Of a DNA stretch of 64,000 bases, positions 1 through 6,562 are shown in pieces. A program made the position numbers and the translations under genes. The first letter of the stretch is position 1. The number at the start of each line of letters is the position of its first letter. The notes under the pieces were generated by a model. That model had not been told where the DNA came from, did no database searches, and saw only the letters and a program-made list of their open reading frames with translations. The stretch comes from Tenacibaculum todarodis (GTDB taxonomy: Bacteria > Bacteroidota > Bacteroidia > Flavobacteriales > Flavobacteriaceae), in contig NZ_CP018155.1 of NCBI RefSeq assembly GCF_001889045.1, positions 987,001-1,051,000 on the forward strand. The letters run 5' to 3'.

Positions 1-382
1 AATACTTTGTTGGGTCCATTTGGATACCTCCTTTTGCTCCTCCATAAGGTAAACCAGCTAAAGATGTTTTCCAAGTCATCCACATTGCCAATGCTTTAAC
101 TGCATCTATATCAATTGTTGGATGATACCTTAAACCTCCTTTATATGGCCCAAGTGCGTTATTATGTTGCACTCTATAACCTTTAAAAATTTCTACTTCT
201 CCATTATCCATTCTTACTGGAAAATGTATAATTAATTCGTTATTGGTAACACTTAAAATCTTTTTAATATTAGGATTTAAATTAACTAGATTAGAAACCT
301 GGTTAAACTGCTCCATAACGTTTTCTAACATGCCTTGTTTAGCCTGCTTTTTTTGTTTTAATTCTTTTACTAAGGTTGTCAT
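1..382 (-). CDS. Glu/Leu/Phe/Val-family dehydrogenase (probable glutamate dehydrogenase), 5' part
   Basis: This is the N-terminal part (about 127 residues) of an amino-acid dehydrogenase; the gene runs off the left edge, so its length is unknown. I translated it by hand from the ATG at 380-382. The visible part has the family's substrate-binding fold: HFPVRMDNGEVEIFKGYRVQ at about residues 53-72, then GPYKGGLRYHP, then PYGGAKGGI close to the break. The lysine of the last motif is the known catalytic lysine of the family. The enzyme interconverts glutamate and 2-oxoglutarate plus ammonium, or catabolises a branched-chain or aromatic amino acid; the specificity pocket is not in view. It starts 2 nt after the stop of the 63-residue gene and is probably co-transcribed with it from the sigma-54 promoter at 607-621. 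That points to nitrogen-responsive expression and favours glutamate dehydrogenase. Confidence 0.85.
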   Translation of the reverse strand, partial: MTTLVKELKQKKQAKQGMLENVMEQFNQVSNLVNLNPNIKKILSVTNNELIIHFPVRMDNGEVEIFKGYRVQHNNALGPYKGGLRYHPTIDIDAVKALAMWMTWKTSLAGLPYGGAKGGIQMDPTKY

Positions 383-384
383 AG

Positions 385-576
385 TTAAATAATTTCAATT
401 TCTTTTTCACTTTGGGTGAATTTTAAATTTGGTAGTAAATTGTTATTATGAGAATTATTTTTAGTTTTCCTCGGTTCAAATTCACTACAAGACCAAATAA
501 ATTTTTTATTTGATGTTAAAGTACATGAAGCTGCATAAATGCATGAATTACATAAACTTTTATTATTAATTTTCAT
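385..576 (-). CDS. Small Cys-rich protein, 63 aa, upstream of the dehydrogenase
   Basis: Unassigned small soluble protein. The N-terminal third has a CNSCIYAASC motif (CxxC-x5-C, residues 9-18) and another Cys at about residue 30 within IWSCSEFEPR. Four cysteines in this arrangement look like a small zinc or iron-sulfur site. The C-terminal half is polar and Asn/Lys-rich and looks flexible. There is no signal peptide or membrane segment. It ends 2 nt before the dehydrogenase start and begins about 19 nt after the start site expected from the sigma-54 promoter at 607-621, so it is the first gene of that transcript. It might modulate the enzyme or sense redox or metal state, but this is a guess from position. 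I am confident it is a real gene because of the cysteine pattern, the spacing and the promoter. Confidence 0.7.
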   Translation of the reverse strand: MKINNKSLCNSCIYAASCTLTSNKKFIWSCSEFEPRKTKNNSHNNNLLPNLKFTQSEKEIEII

Positions 577-606
577 AATTATCTTTTTAATTATAATTAC
601 ACACTG

Positions 607-621
607 GCAAGCTAAGTGCCA
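607..621 (-). promoter_or_regulatory. Sigma-54 (-24/-12) promoter
   Basis: On the minus strand the sequence reads TGGCAC-TTAGC-TTGC, an exact match to the sigma-54 consensus TGGCAC-N5-TTGC with the required GG-N10-GC spacing. Taking the C of the -12 GC at 607, transcription should begin near 595, about 19 nt before the ATG of the 63-residue gene. A sigma-54-dependent activator is encoded directly upstream (759-2084). I see no clear dyad enhancer between them. Confidence 0.75.
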
Positions 622-691
622 CTTTTTAAAACAAAAAAAAAATACAAGTCAAAGCATTCATTGTTAGCGGATTAAATAAACAAAATTTATA

Positions 692-729
692 TATCAAAAA
701 AAAACAGTTGAGGAAATACTCCTCAACTG
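692..729 (-). terminator. Rho-independent terminator of the kinase/regulator operon
   Basis: A 9-bp perfect stem (705-713 with 721-729, CAGTTGAGG/CCTCAACTG) closes a 7-nt loop. On the minus strand it is followed by an uninterrupted run of about 10 T. It lies 30 bp past the regulator stop and separates that operon from the sigma-54 promoter. Confidence 0.85.
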
Positions 730-758
730 CTACATAATTACTCGTTTTTAAATAAGCG

Positions 759-2084
759 TTATTTTAATTTTTCTCGAAGTGTTTTTCTATCAATTTGAAG
801 AATTTTTGCAGCTTTAGTTTTGTTATTATTTGTTGCTTTAAGCACTTTTAAAATATAGTTTTTTTCAAACTCTTTTAAAGATACTAGTTTCTGAGTATTA
901 GAAAAATCTATTTGGTATTTTATGTTGTCTGGTAAATGTTCAACATCTACAAACCTATCACACATAATAATTGCCCTTTGTATAACATTTTCTAACTCTC
1001 TTATGTTTCCTGGCCAATTATAACTTTTAAGAATATCCATTGCTTGTGGAGTAATTTTTAAAAATCGGTCTTTATATTCTATACCATATTTAAATAAGAA
1101 CTTATCTACTAATAATGGAATGTCTGAAACCCGCTCTAATAATGAAGGAACATCTATTTGCACAACAGTAAGTCTATAATACAAATCTTCCCTAAATAAT
1201 TCTTTTTTTATGAGGTCTTTTAAATCTACATTAGTTGCTGCAACTACTCTTACATCTACTTTTTCTGACTTTTGAGAACCTACTCTAACCACTTCTTTTT
1301 CTTGTAAAACACGTAATAACCTTAATTGAGTAGATAAGGATGCATTACCTATTTCATCTAAAAAAATAGTTCCGTTATTAGCTGCCTGAAAAAAACCTTT
1401 CCGATCTTTTTCTGCTCCGGTAAAAGCTCCTTTTACATAACCAAACAATTCAGATTCTAATAAATTTTCTGGTATTGCACCACAATTTACTACAACAAAA
1501 GGCGATGAGGAATATTTACCCATATAATGTATAGAACGTGCAACTAATTCTTTTCCAGTACCACTTTCTCCATGAATAAAAACCGTTGCTTTGTTGTTCT
1601 TTAAACGTTCTATAACGTCCGTAACTTTTTTCATAGCTATTGACGAACCTATTAATTCTCCGTAGGGTTTGGTTTCTATTTCTTGTTTTACAACTTTACT
1701 TTTATCTATTTTCGGTTTTGATTCTAAAGATTTAAAAATAGCAGATTTTAATTCTTCCTTTGTAAAAGGTTTCGTAATATAGTCTGTTGCGCCAGATTTC
1801 ATAACATCTAAAGCTCCATGTATAGAAGGGAAACCAGTTACCACCAATTTAGGGATTTTGGGATAATGTGCAGATGCATATTTTATTAATTCCAAGCCAT
1901 CTACACCTGGCATTTGTAAATCCGTAATTAATAAGTCTATTGAAGTATCTTTTAATATTTCTAATGCTTCTTTTACTGAAATAGCTTTATAAGTATGATA
2001 ATTTAAGGATTGTAAATGCCTCTGAATAAGTTCTAAAATATGAATATCATCATCTACAATTAATATATTTTCTTTGTTTAACAT
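759..2084 (-). CDS. Sigma-54-dependent response regulator (NtrC family)
   Basis: A 441-residue activator with the full NtrC layout. The receiver domain (about 5-118) has the acidic pocket DDD11-13, phosphoacceptor D55 in LLITDLQMPG, T83 and K105. The AAA+ domain (about 143-375) has Walker A GESGTGKE at 172-179, the sigma-54 contact loop GAFTGA at 219-224, Walker B GTIFLDE at 238-244 and a Sensor II region with NWPGNIRELEN. The C-terminal Fis-type helix-turn-helix (about 400-441) ends in AAKILQIDRKTLREKLK. It would be phosphorylated by the kinase encoded 3 nt upstream and open sigma-54 promoters by ATP hydrolysis. The closest target in view is the exact sigma-54 promoter at 607-621, which suggests control of the dehydrogenase operon. 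No key residue is missing. Confidence 0.93.
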   Translation of the reverse strand: MLNKENILIVDDDIHILELIQRHLQSLNYHTYKAISVKEALEILKDTSIDLLITDLQMPGVDGLELIKYASAHYPKIPKLVVTGFPSIHGALDVMKSGATDYITKPFTKEELKSAIFKSLESKPKIDKSKVVKQEIETKPYGELIGSSIAMKKVTDVIERLKNNKATVFIHGESGTGKELVARSIHYMGKYSSSPFVVVNCGAIPENLLESELFGYVKGAFTGAEKDRKGFFQAANNGTIFLDEIGNASLSTQLRLLRVLQEKEVVRVGSQKSEKVDVRVVAATNVDLKDLIKKELFREDLYYRLTVVQIDVPSLLERVSDIPLLVDKFLFKYGIEYKDRFLKITPQAMDILKSYNWPGNIRELENVIQRAIIMCDRFVDVEHLPDNIKYQIDFSNTQKLVSLKEFEKNYILKVLKATNNNKTKAAKILQIDRKTLREKLK

Positions 2085-2087
2085 AGT

Positions 2088-3191
2088 TTAGTTTTTAGGA
2101 AAACTGACAATAAATATTGTTCCTTTTGGTAAATTTGGTTGATGAGTTATAGTTCCTTTATGGCTCTTTATTATTCCATGAACAACACTTAAACCTAAAC
2201 CAGAACCATCTCCGACTGGCTTAGTTGTAAAAAAGGGATTAAAAATATTCTCTGAATTTTTAGCTTCAACTCCTTGCCCTTGATCAGAAATTTTAATTTG
2301 TACTGTTTTAATTTTCTCTTTAACAACAATATTAATTTCACCATTTTCAGGAGAAAAATAAATAGCATTTATCACTAAATTAAAAATTACTTGTGTTAAT
2401 TGAATTTTATCTACTTTTAAATAAATTTCTTCATCAGAATATACAACATTGAAAGCTATATTTTTTTTACTAAAATTAGGCTTTAACAGACTTATTGCTT
2501 CGTCTATAACTTTTTTTATATTTATTGAAGCCATTTGTTGTGGCATTTCACAAGAAAAAAACATTAATTTCTTTACTACTTCTCTAGAGTAAATTGCACT
2601 ATTTATTACTTTTTCTAGATCTTCACTTCCTATTTTATCATCTTTATAACGCTCTTTCAACAACTCTGTAAATCCTAAAATATTAGCCAAAGGTGTATTT
2701 AATTCATGCGCAATACCCGCTGTAATTTCACCCAAAATTGTTAACCTGCCAGCTCTTTCTATTTGTCTTTTGGTTATTTCTTCTTTTTCTTTTACCTCTT
2801 TACGCTCTAAAAAATCTCCAATTTCAGAAGCTATTTTATTTAACAATAGCTTTTCTTCTTCTAAAAAAGCATTTTCTGAAAATTTTAATTTAGAATACCC
2901 AACAGTTACAACTCCTTTAATTTTACCAAAAGGTTTTATTGCTGAAATAATAAATATTGCATCCTCTATTTTTTCTCCTTCAACTATAGTAAAATTATCT
3001 ATTTTAATCTCAACAAAAGCTTCTTTTGGAAACCTTATTGCTTCTTTTAAATTCAAGGAAATTTCTTTCAACAACATTTCAATGTTATCTAGCTTATAAC
3101 TTCTTATTAAAAAGCTTACATTATATAAGCAAGTTAATTCTTTTATCCGTTCTTTTAACTTTTCTTCTAGAACATTTCCTTGAAGCTTCAT
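2088..3191 (-). CDS. Soluble sensor histidine kinase
   Basis: A 367-residue kinase without membrane segments. The N-terminal half begins with a coiled-coil-like helix (1-30) and then a GAF-like sensory region (about 30-135). The dimerisation/phosphoacceptor helix has AGIAHELNTPLAN with H162. The ATPase domain shows N275 in NLVINAIYFS, the G1 box SDQGQG near 302-307, the F-box NPFFTTKP and the G2 box GSGLGLSV at 329-336. It is the first gene of a two-gene operon with the NtrC-type regulator. The absence of transmembrane helices implies a cytoplasmic signal, like NtrB, but there is no recognisable PAS domain and I cannot name the signal. Divergent from the TSUP gene at 3267. Confidence 0.9.
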   Translation of the reverse strand: MKLQGNVLEEKLKERIKELTCLYNVSFLIRSYKLDNIEMLLKEISLNLKEAIRFPKEAFVEIKIDNFTIVEGEKIEDAIFIISAIKPFGKIKGVVTVGYSKLKFSENAFLEEEKLLLNKIASEIGDFLERKEVKEKEEITKRQIERAGRLTILGEITAGIAHELNTPLANILGFTELLKERYKDDKIGSEDLEKVINSAIYSREVVKKLMFFSCEMPQQMASINIKKVIDEAISLLKPNFSKKNIAFNVVYSDEEIYLKVDKIQLTQVIFNLVINAIYFSPENGEINIVVKEKIKTVQIKISDQGQGVEAKNSENIFNPFFTTKPVGDGSGLGLSVVHGIIKSHKGTITHQPNLPKGTIFIVSFPKN

Positions 3192-3214
3192 TTTTTTTAT
3201 ATAGATTATATATA

Positions 3215-3222
3215 CAAATATA
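3215..3222 (-). promoter_or_regulatory. Candidate -7 box for the kinase/regulator operon
   Basis: The minus strand reads TATATTTG, matching the Bacteroidota -7 element TAnnTTTG, 23 nt upstream of the kinase ATG. A convincing -33 TTG at the normal distance is not visible, so the call rests on one half-site. Confidence 0.4.
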
Positions 3223-3266
3223 CCAACAAGTAATAAGTTCTCTAAATAAAAATATATATTCGTTTT

Positions 3267-4034
3267 ATGATATTAGAAACGTTCATAGAAAATTGGTATA
3301 TCATTTTACTTTTTTTTACAGTAGCTGTCTTATATGCTGCTGTTGGTTTTGGTGGTGGATCTAGTTATTTGGCAATTTTAGCTTTAACCGGAATCGCTTT
3401 TACTCAAATTAGATCAACTGCTTTACTTTGTAATATTGTTGTGGTTTTAGGAAATGTTTTTCTCTTTCAAAAGGAAAAATTATTTAATTGGAAAAAAGTA
3501 ATTCCGCTAGTTTTATGGAGTGTTCCATTGGCTTTTGTAGGTGGTTTTTTACAAATTAAACAGACTTTCTTTTTTATCCTTTTAGGCTTTACATTGTTGT
3601 TTGCTGCTATTACTATGTGGATTTCTAAACGAATTATTTCTTCGGAAGAAAAACAAACCAAAATATCAACAACTAAAAACGCAAGTTTTGGCGGAATAAT
3701 TGGTTTTATTTCTGGTATGGTTGGTATTGGTGGCGGAATTTTTCTTGCTCCATTACTCCATTTAACTAATTGGGATTCTCCAAAAAAAATTGCTGCAACT
3801 GCTAGTTTTTTTATTCTAGTTAATTCTATTGCTGGTTTAGCAGGGCAATACACAAACCCTGATTTTATAATTGATTGGAATTTAACTTCAATATTAATAG
3901 TTACAGTGCTTGTTGGCGGACAAATTGGTAATAGAATGAGCAACAAATTATTCACTCCAATTCAACTAAAAAAAGCGACTGCAATTTTAATTGCATTTGT
4001 AAGTATCAGAATTTTGTGGAAATATCTTTTTTGA
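3267..4034 (+). CDS. TSUP-family (TauE/SafE) membrane permease
   Basis: A 255-residue integral membrane protein with about eight hydrophobic helices in two halves. Each half begins with the Gly-rich family motif: AVGFGGGSSY at 25-34 and GMVGIGGGIF at 150-159. A charged cytoplasmic linker (about 120-138, SEEKQTKIS) joins them. Family members export sulfite, sulfoacetate or other organosulfur anions; the substrate here cannot be read from the sequence. Divergent from the histidine kinase and followed 26 nt later by the TerC gene, which has its own promoter overlapping the end of this gene. Confidence 0.88.
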   Translation: MILETFIENWYIILLFFTVAVLYAAVGFGGGSSYLAILALTGIAFTQIRSTALLCNIVVVLGNVFLFQKEKLFNWKKVIPLVLWSVPLAFVGGFLQIKQTFFFILLGFTLLFAAITMWISKRIISSEEKQTKISTTKNASFGGIIGFISGMVGIGGGIFLAPLLHLTNWDSPKKIAATASFFILVNSIAGLAGQYTNPDFIIDWNLTSILIVTVLVGGQIGNRMSNKLFTPIQLKKATAILIAFVSIRILWKYLF

Positions 4035-4042
4035 TATCTTTG
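4013..4042 (+). promoter_or_regulatory. Bacteroidota promoter for the TerC gene
   Basis: TTTG at 4013-4016 is separated by 18 bp from TATCTTTG at 4035-4042, a full match to the -33/-7 consensus. It overlaps the TSUP stop codon and puts the start site about a dozen bases before the TerC ATG. Confidence 0.6.
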
Positions 4043-4060
4043 AACCTCAAATAAAAACAA

Positions 4061-4870
4061 ATGGCAGGAATTATTTTTACACTATTAATGTTAATCTTAT
4101 TACAAGCTGTATTAGGATTCGACAATTTATTATACATTTCATTAGAATCTAAAAAAGCCCCTTTAGCAGATCAAAAAAGAGTTCGTAAAATCGGAATTTT
4201 AATTGCTATTGTATTAAGAATTGTATTATTATTTTTATTAGTTTCTATCATCGATTATTTTCAAGAACCTTTTTCGTTTTTAACTGGTGAAATTAAAGAT
4301 ATTGTAAAATTTGCTTTTAACGGACACAGTATCATCGTTTTACTTGGAGGTGGATTTATTATTTACACCGCAATAAAAGAGATTTGGCATATGATTGGAA
4401 GTGACAATTTAGCTCACGGTGTTGGAGAAGACCCAACAAAAGGAAAAAAATCTTCTAACGCAGTAATTGCAAGTATTGTTTTAATGAATCTTGTTTTTTC
4501 ATTCGATTCAATTTTAGCTGCAATTGGTCTTACAAGTGAAATTGAGAGCAGCACAACTGCTTTTATTGTTATGGCAATTGCTATTGTAATTAGTGGTTTA
4601 CTAATGTTAGTTTTAGCAGATAGAATATCAACTTTTTTAGCAAAAAACAGAATGTATGAAGTATTAGGATTATTTATCCTTTTTATTGTAGGAATAATGT
4701 TGGTTACTGAAGGTGGACATTTAGCGCACATAAAACTTTTTGGAAACGAAATTGTACCAATGAGTAAAACTACGTTCTATTTTGTATTGGCAATTTTAAT
4801 AATTGTAGATGTTGTACAAGGACGTTACCAAAAGAAGTTATTAGCTGAAAATACTACAACTAAAAAATAA
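4061..4870 (+). CDS. TerC-family integral membrane protein
   Basis: A 269-residue membrane protein with seven or so hydrophobic helices. It has the paired acidic motifs of the TerC family inside membrane segments: LGFDNLLYI with D21 and NLVFSFDSILAAIG with D149. TerC proteins are linked to tellurium resistance and to export of manganese or calcium, often for metallation of secreted proteins. The two buried aspartates agree with metal transport; which metal is not visible. Transcribed from its own promoter (4013-4042) and ended by a strong hairpin. Confidence 0.88.
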   Translation: MAGIIFTLLMLILLQAVLGFDNLLYISLESKKAPLADQKRVRKIGILIAIVLRIVLLFLLVSIIDYFQEPFSFLTGEIKDIVKFAFNGHSIIVLLGGGFIIYTAIKEIWHMIGSDNLAHGVGEDPTKGKKSSNAVIASIVLMNLVFSFDSILAAIGLTSEIESSTTAFIVMAIAIVISGLLMLVLADRISTFLAKNRMYEVLGLFILFIVGIMLVTEGGHLAHIKLFGNEIVPMSKTTFYFVLAILIIVDVVQGRYQKKLLAENTTTKK

Positions 4871-4893
4871 TTTTAGTTCTAAAATATATTGAT

Positions 4894-4931
4894 AAAAAAG
4901 GCAGTTACATTTAAATGTAACTGCCTTTTTT
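4894..4931. terminator. Bidirectional rho-independent terminator
   Basis: An almost perfect 19-bp inverted repeat (centre between 4912 and 4913) with GCAGTTACATTT in the arm and A/T runs on both sides, so it can end transcription from either strand. It lies between the convergent TerC and dps genes. Confidence 0.85.
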
Positions 4932-4941
4932 ATTTACTGAA

Positions 4942-4961
4942 AACTGCAACTGCCAACTGCC
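4942..4961. repeat. Short AACTGC(C) tandem repeat
   Basis: Three direct AACTGC/AACTGCC units between the terminator and the dps stop. Similar short repeats occur in flavobacterial intergenic DNA (from memory); no function can be assigned. Confidence 0.5.
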
Positions 4962-4970
4962 AATTGAAAT

Positions 4971-5441
4971 CTAACCTAACCAAGCGTTCATCATCCATAA
5001 GGTTTTTTCTTGTTCTGCAATAAAATCACTCATCATAGAATTTGTACCCTCATCTTCTGCTTCATCAGCTAAATTTAAAATAGAACGCTCTATTTTTAAT
5101 AATTCAGAAATTGAAGTAACAACTAATTGTACAGCTTCATTATCATTAGAAATATTTTTTCCTACAGAAACAGACGCAACCTTAGAGTAATCGCTAAAAG
5201 TATGTAACGGTGTTCCTTGTAATGTTAAAATACGCTCTGCAATTAAATCTACTTTTTCTTGGGCGTCCGTGTAAAATTCTTCAAATTTAACGTGCAATTC
5301 AAAAAAATTTTTCCCTTTAATATTCCAATGCAAACCTCTTACATTCTGATAATACACTTGAAAATTTGCTAGTAATACATTTAATTCGTTAACTAGTTTT
5401 GTTGATTTTTCTTGATCTAATCCTATTATATTTGATTTCAT
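4971..5441 (-). CDS. dps: Dps-family ferritin, DNA-protecting iron storage protein
   Basis: 156 residues, the usual length for Dps. The inter-subunit ferroxidase ligands are all present with canonical spacing: H38 (GLHWN), H50-x3-E54 on one subunit and D65-x10-apart E69 on the partner (VDLIAERIL). Dps dodecamers oxidise ferrous iron with hydrogen peroxide and store it, and many bind DNA; the short N-terminus (MKSNIIGLDQEKS) has few positive residues, so DNA binding is uncertain. Divergently transcribed from oxyR across 105 bp with an LTTR-type operator in the middle, so peroxide induction through OxyR is likely. Confidence 0.92.
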   Translation of the reverse strand: MKSNIIGLDQEKSTKLVNELNVLLANFQVYYQNVRGLHWNIKGKNFFELHVKFEEFYTDAQEKVDLIAERILTLQGTPLHTFSDYSKVASVSVGKNISNDNEAVQLVVTSISELLKIERSILNLADEAEDEGTNSMMSDFIAEQEKTLWMMNAWLG

Positions 5442-5491
5442 AATTTATTAATTTTTATTGTTATACAAATTTCTGAAAAATTTATGAAGAT

Positions 5492-5516
5492 AAACTATAA
5501 TTACAATTGATAGTTT
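5492..5516. promoter_or_regulatory. Predicted OxyR operator between dps and oxyR
   Basis: Perfect dyad AAACTAT-N11-ATAGTTT (arms 5492-5498 and 5510-5516). It fits the LysR-type T-N11-A rule, and the ATAG half-site matches the known OxyR half-site. It sits near the centre of the divergent 105-bp region, where one bound OxyR could control both genes. Confidence 0.65.
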
Positions 5517-5546
5517 TAATATCTTTATCAAAAATTATTATACAAA

Positions 5547-6488
5547 ATGACTATAACTCAATTAAAATATGTTTTGTCTGTTGCAGAATATCACAATTTT
5601 ACAATAGCTGCAGAGCATAGTTTTGTTACACAACCAACATTAAGCATGCAAATTCAGAAATTAGAAGATGAATTGGATGCAAAAATATTTAATCGTTCTA
5701 AAAAACCTATTCAATTAACCGAAGTTGGTAAACGAATAGTTGAACAAGCAAAAGTAATTGTTGATGAAAGTAATAGAATTTTAGATATTGTACATCAGCA
5801 AAAAGGCTATGTTGGTGGCGAGTTTAAACTTGGAATTATACCAACAGTAATGCCAACTTTATTACCAATGTTCTTAAATAATTTTACTAAGAAATATCCA
5901 AAAGTTAAATTAATTATTGAAGAATTAACTACAGAAGAAATTGTTAGAAAATTAACTGATGGTCATATAGATGCTGCAATTGCTGCAACTCCGTTAGAAA
6001 ATGAAGCGATAAAAGAGAAACCATTATATTATGAACCTTTTATTGGCTTAGTTCCTGAAAATCATAGACTTTATAGCAAAAAAGAAATAACTTCTGATGA
6101 ATTAGAAATGGATGATATCTTGTTATTAGAAGACGGTCATTGTTTTAAAGATAGCGTTATAAATTTATGTAGAACTCATAAAGCGGATAACAAAAAAGGA
6201 TTTCAATTAGAAAGCGGAAGTTTTGATACGTTAATCAAACTTTCTAAAGAAGGATTAGGAATGACACTTCTACCCTATTTACATACGTTAGATTTAAGTG
6301 AACTAGACAAAAAACATTTAAGAGCGTTTACGAGTCCGCCTCCAGCAAGAGAAGTAAGTTTAATTTATCATAAATCGCAATTAAAAATGCAATTGATAAA
6401 AGCTTTAAATGACACTATTGATGGTGTAATTAGAGGCGCAATTGCCTTTAGCGATGTACAAATTATTAGTCCGTTACAGAAGAATTAG
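5547..6488 (+). CDS. oxyR: OxyR, hydrogen peroxide-sensing LysR-type regulator
   Basis: 313 residues. The N-terminal winged helix-turn-helix (1-60) includes the recognition helix region QPTLSMQIQKLE, followed by a linker helix and a LysR substrate-binding domain (about 90-300). C199 in EDGHCF and C208 in INLCRT fall at exactly the positions and spacing of the redox cysteines of E. coli OxyR (disulfide 199-208), which separates OxyR from other LTTRs. Oxidation by peroxide would change its contacts with DNA and activate defence genes; the divergent dps is the obvious target. It is followed by a shared terminator. Confidence 0.93.
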   Translation: MTITQLKYVLSVAEYHNFTIAAEHSFVTQPTLSMQIQKLEDELDAKIFNRSKKPIQLTEVGKRIVEQAKVIVDESNRILDIVHQQKGYVGGEFKLGIIPTVMPTLLPMFLNNFTKKYPKVKLIIEELTTEEIVRKLTDGHIDAAIAATPLENEAIKEKPLYYEPFIGLVPENHRLYSKKEITSDELEMDDILLLEDGHCFKDSVINLCRTHKADNKKGFQLESGSFDTLIKLSKEGLGMTLLPYLHTLDLSELDKKHLRAFTSPPPAREVSLIYHKSQLKMQLIKALNDTIDGVIRGAIAFSDVQIISPLQKN

Positions 6489-6495
6489 CAAAATG

Positions 6496-6535
6496 AAAAA
6501 GGTTGAATATGTTTTAAACATTTCAACCTTTTTAT
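6496..6535. terminator. Terminator shared by oxyR and the ABC-F gene
   Basis: Imperfect inverted repeat built on GGTTGAA/TTCAACC with flanking A and T runs, between the convergent oxyR (ends 6488) and ybiT-like gene (ends 6563). Confidence 0.75.
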
Positions 6536-6562
6536 TTTATAACAGTAAACAATCTAACTCAA

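Noticed and set aside
2770..3364. Two plus-strand frames of about 110 codons opposite or before the kinase and TSUP genes
   Set aside because: Composition and overlap with well-supported genes mark them as shadows.
4942..4961. Regulatory site from the AACTGC repeats
   Set aside because: Directly repeated, next to a terminator and a stop codon, without dyad symmetry or promoter nearby.
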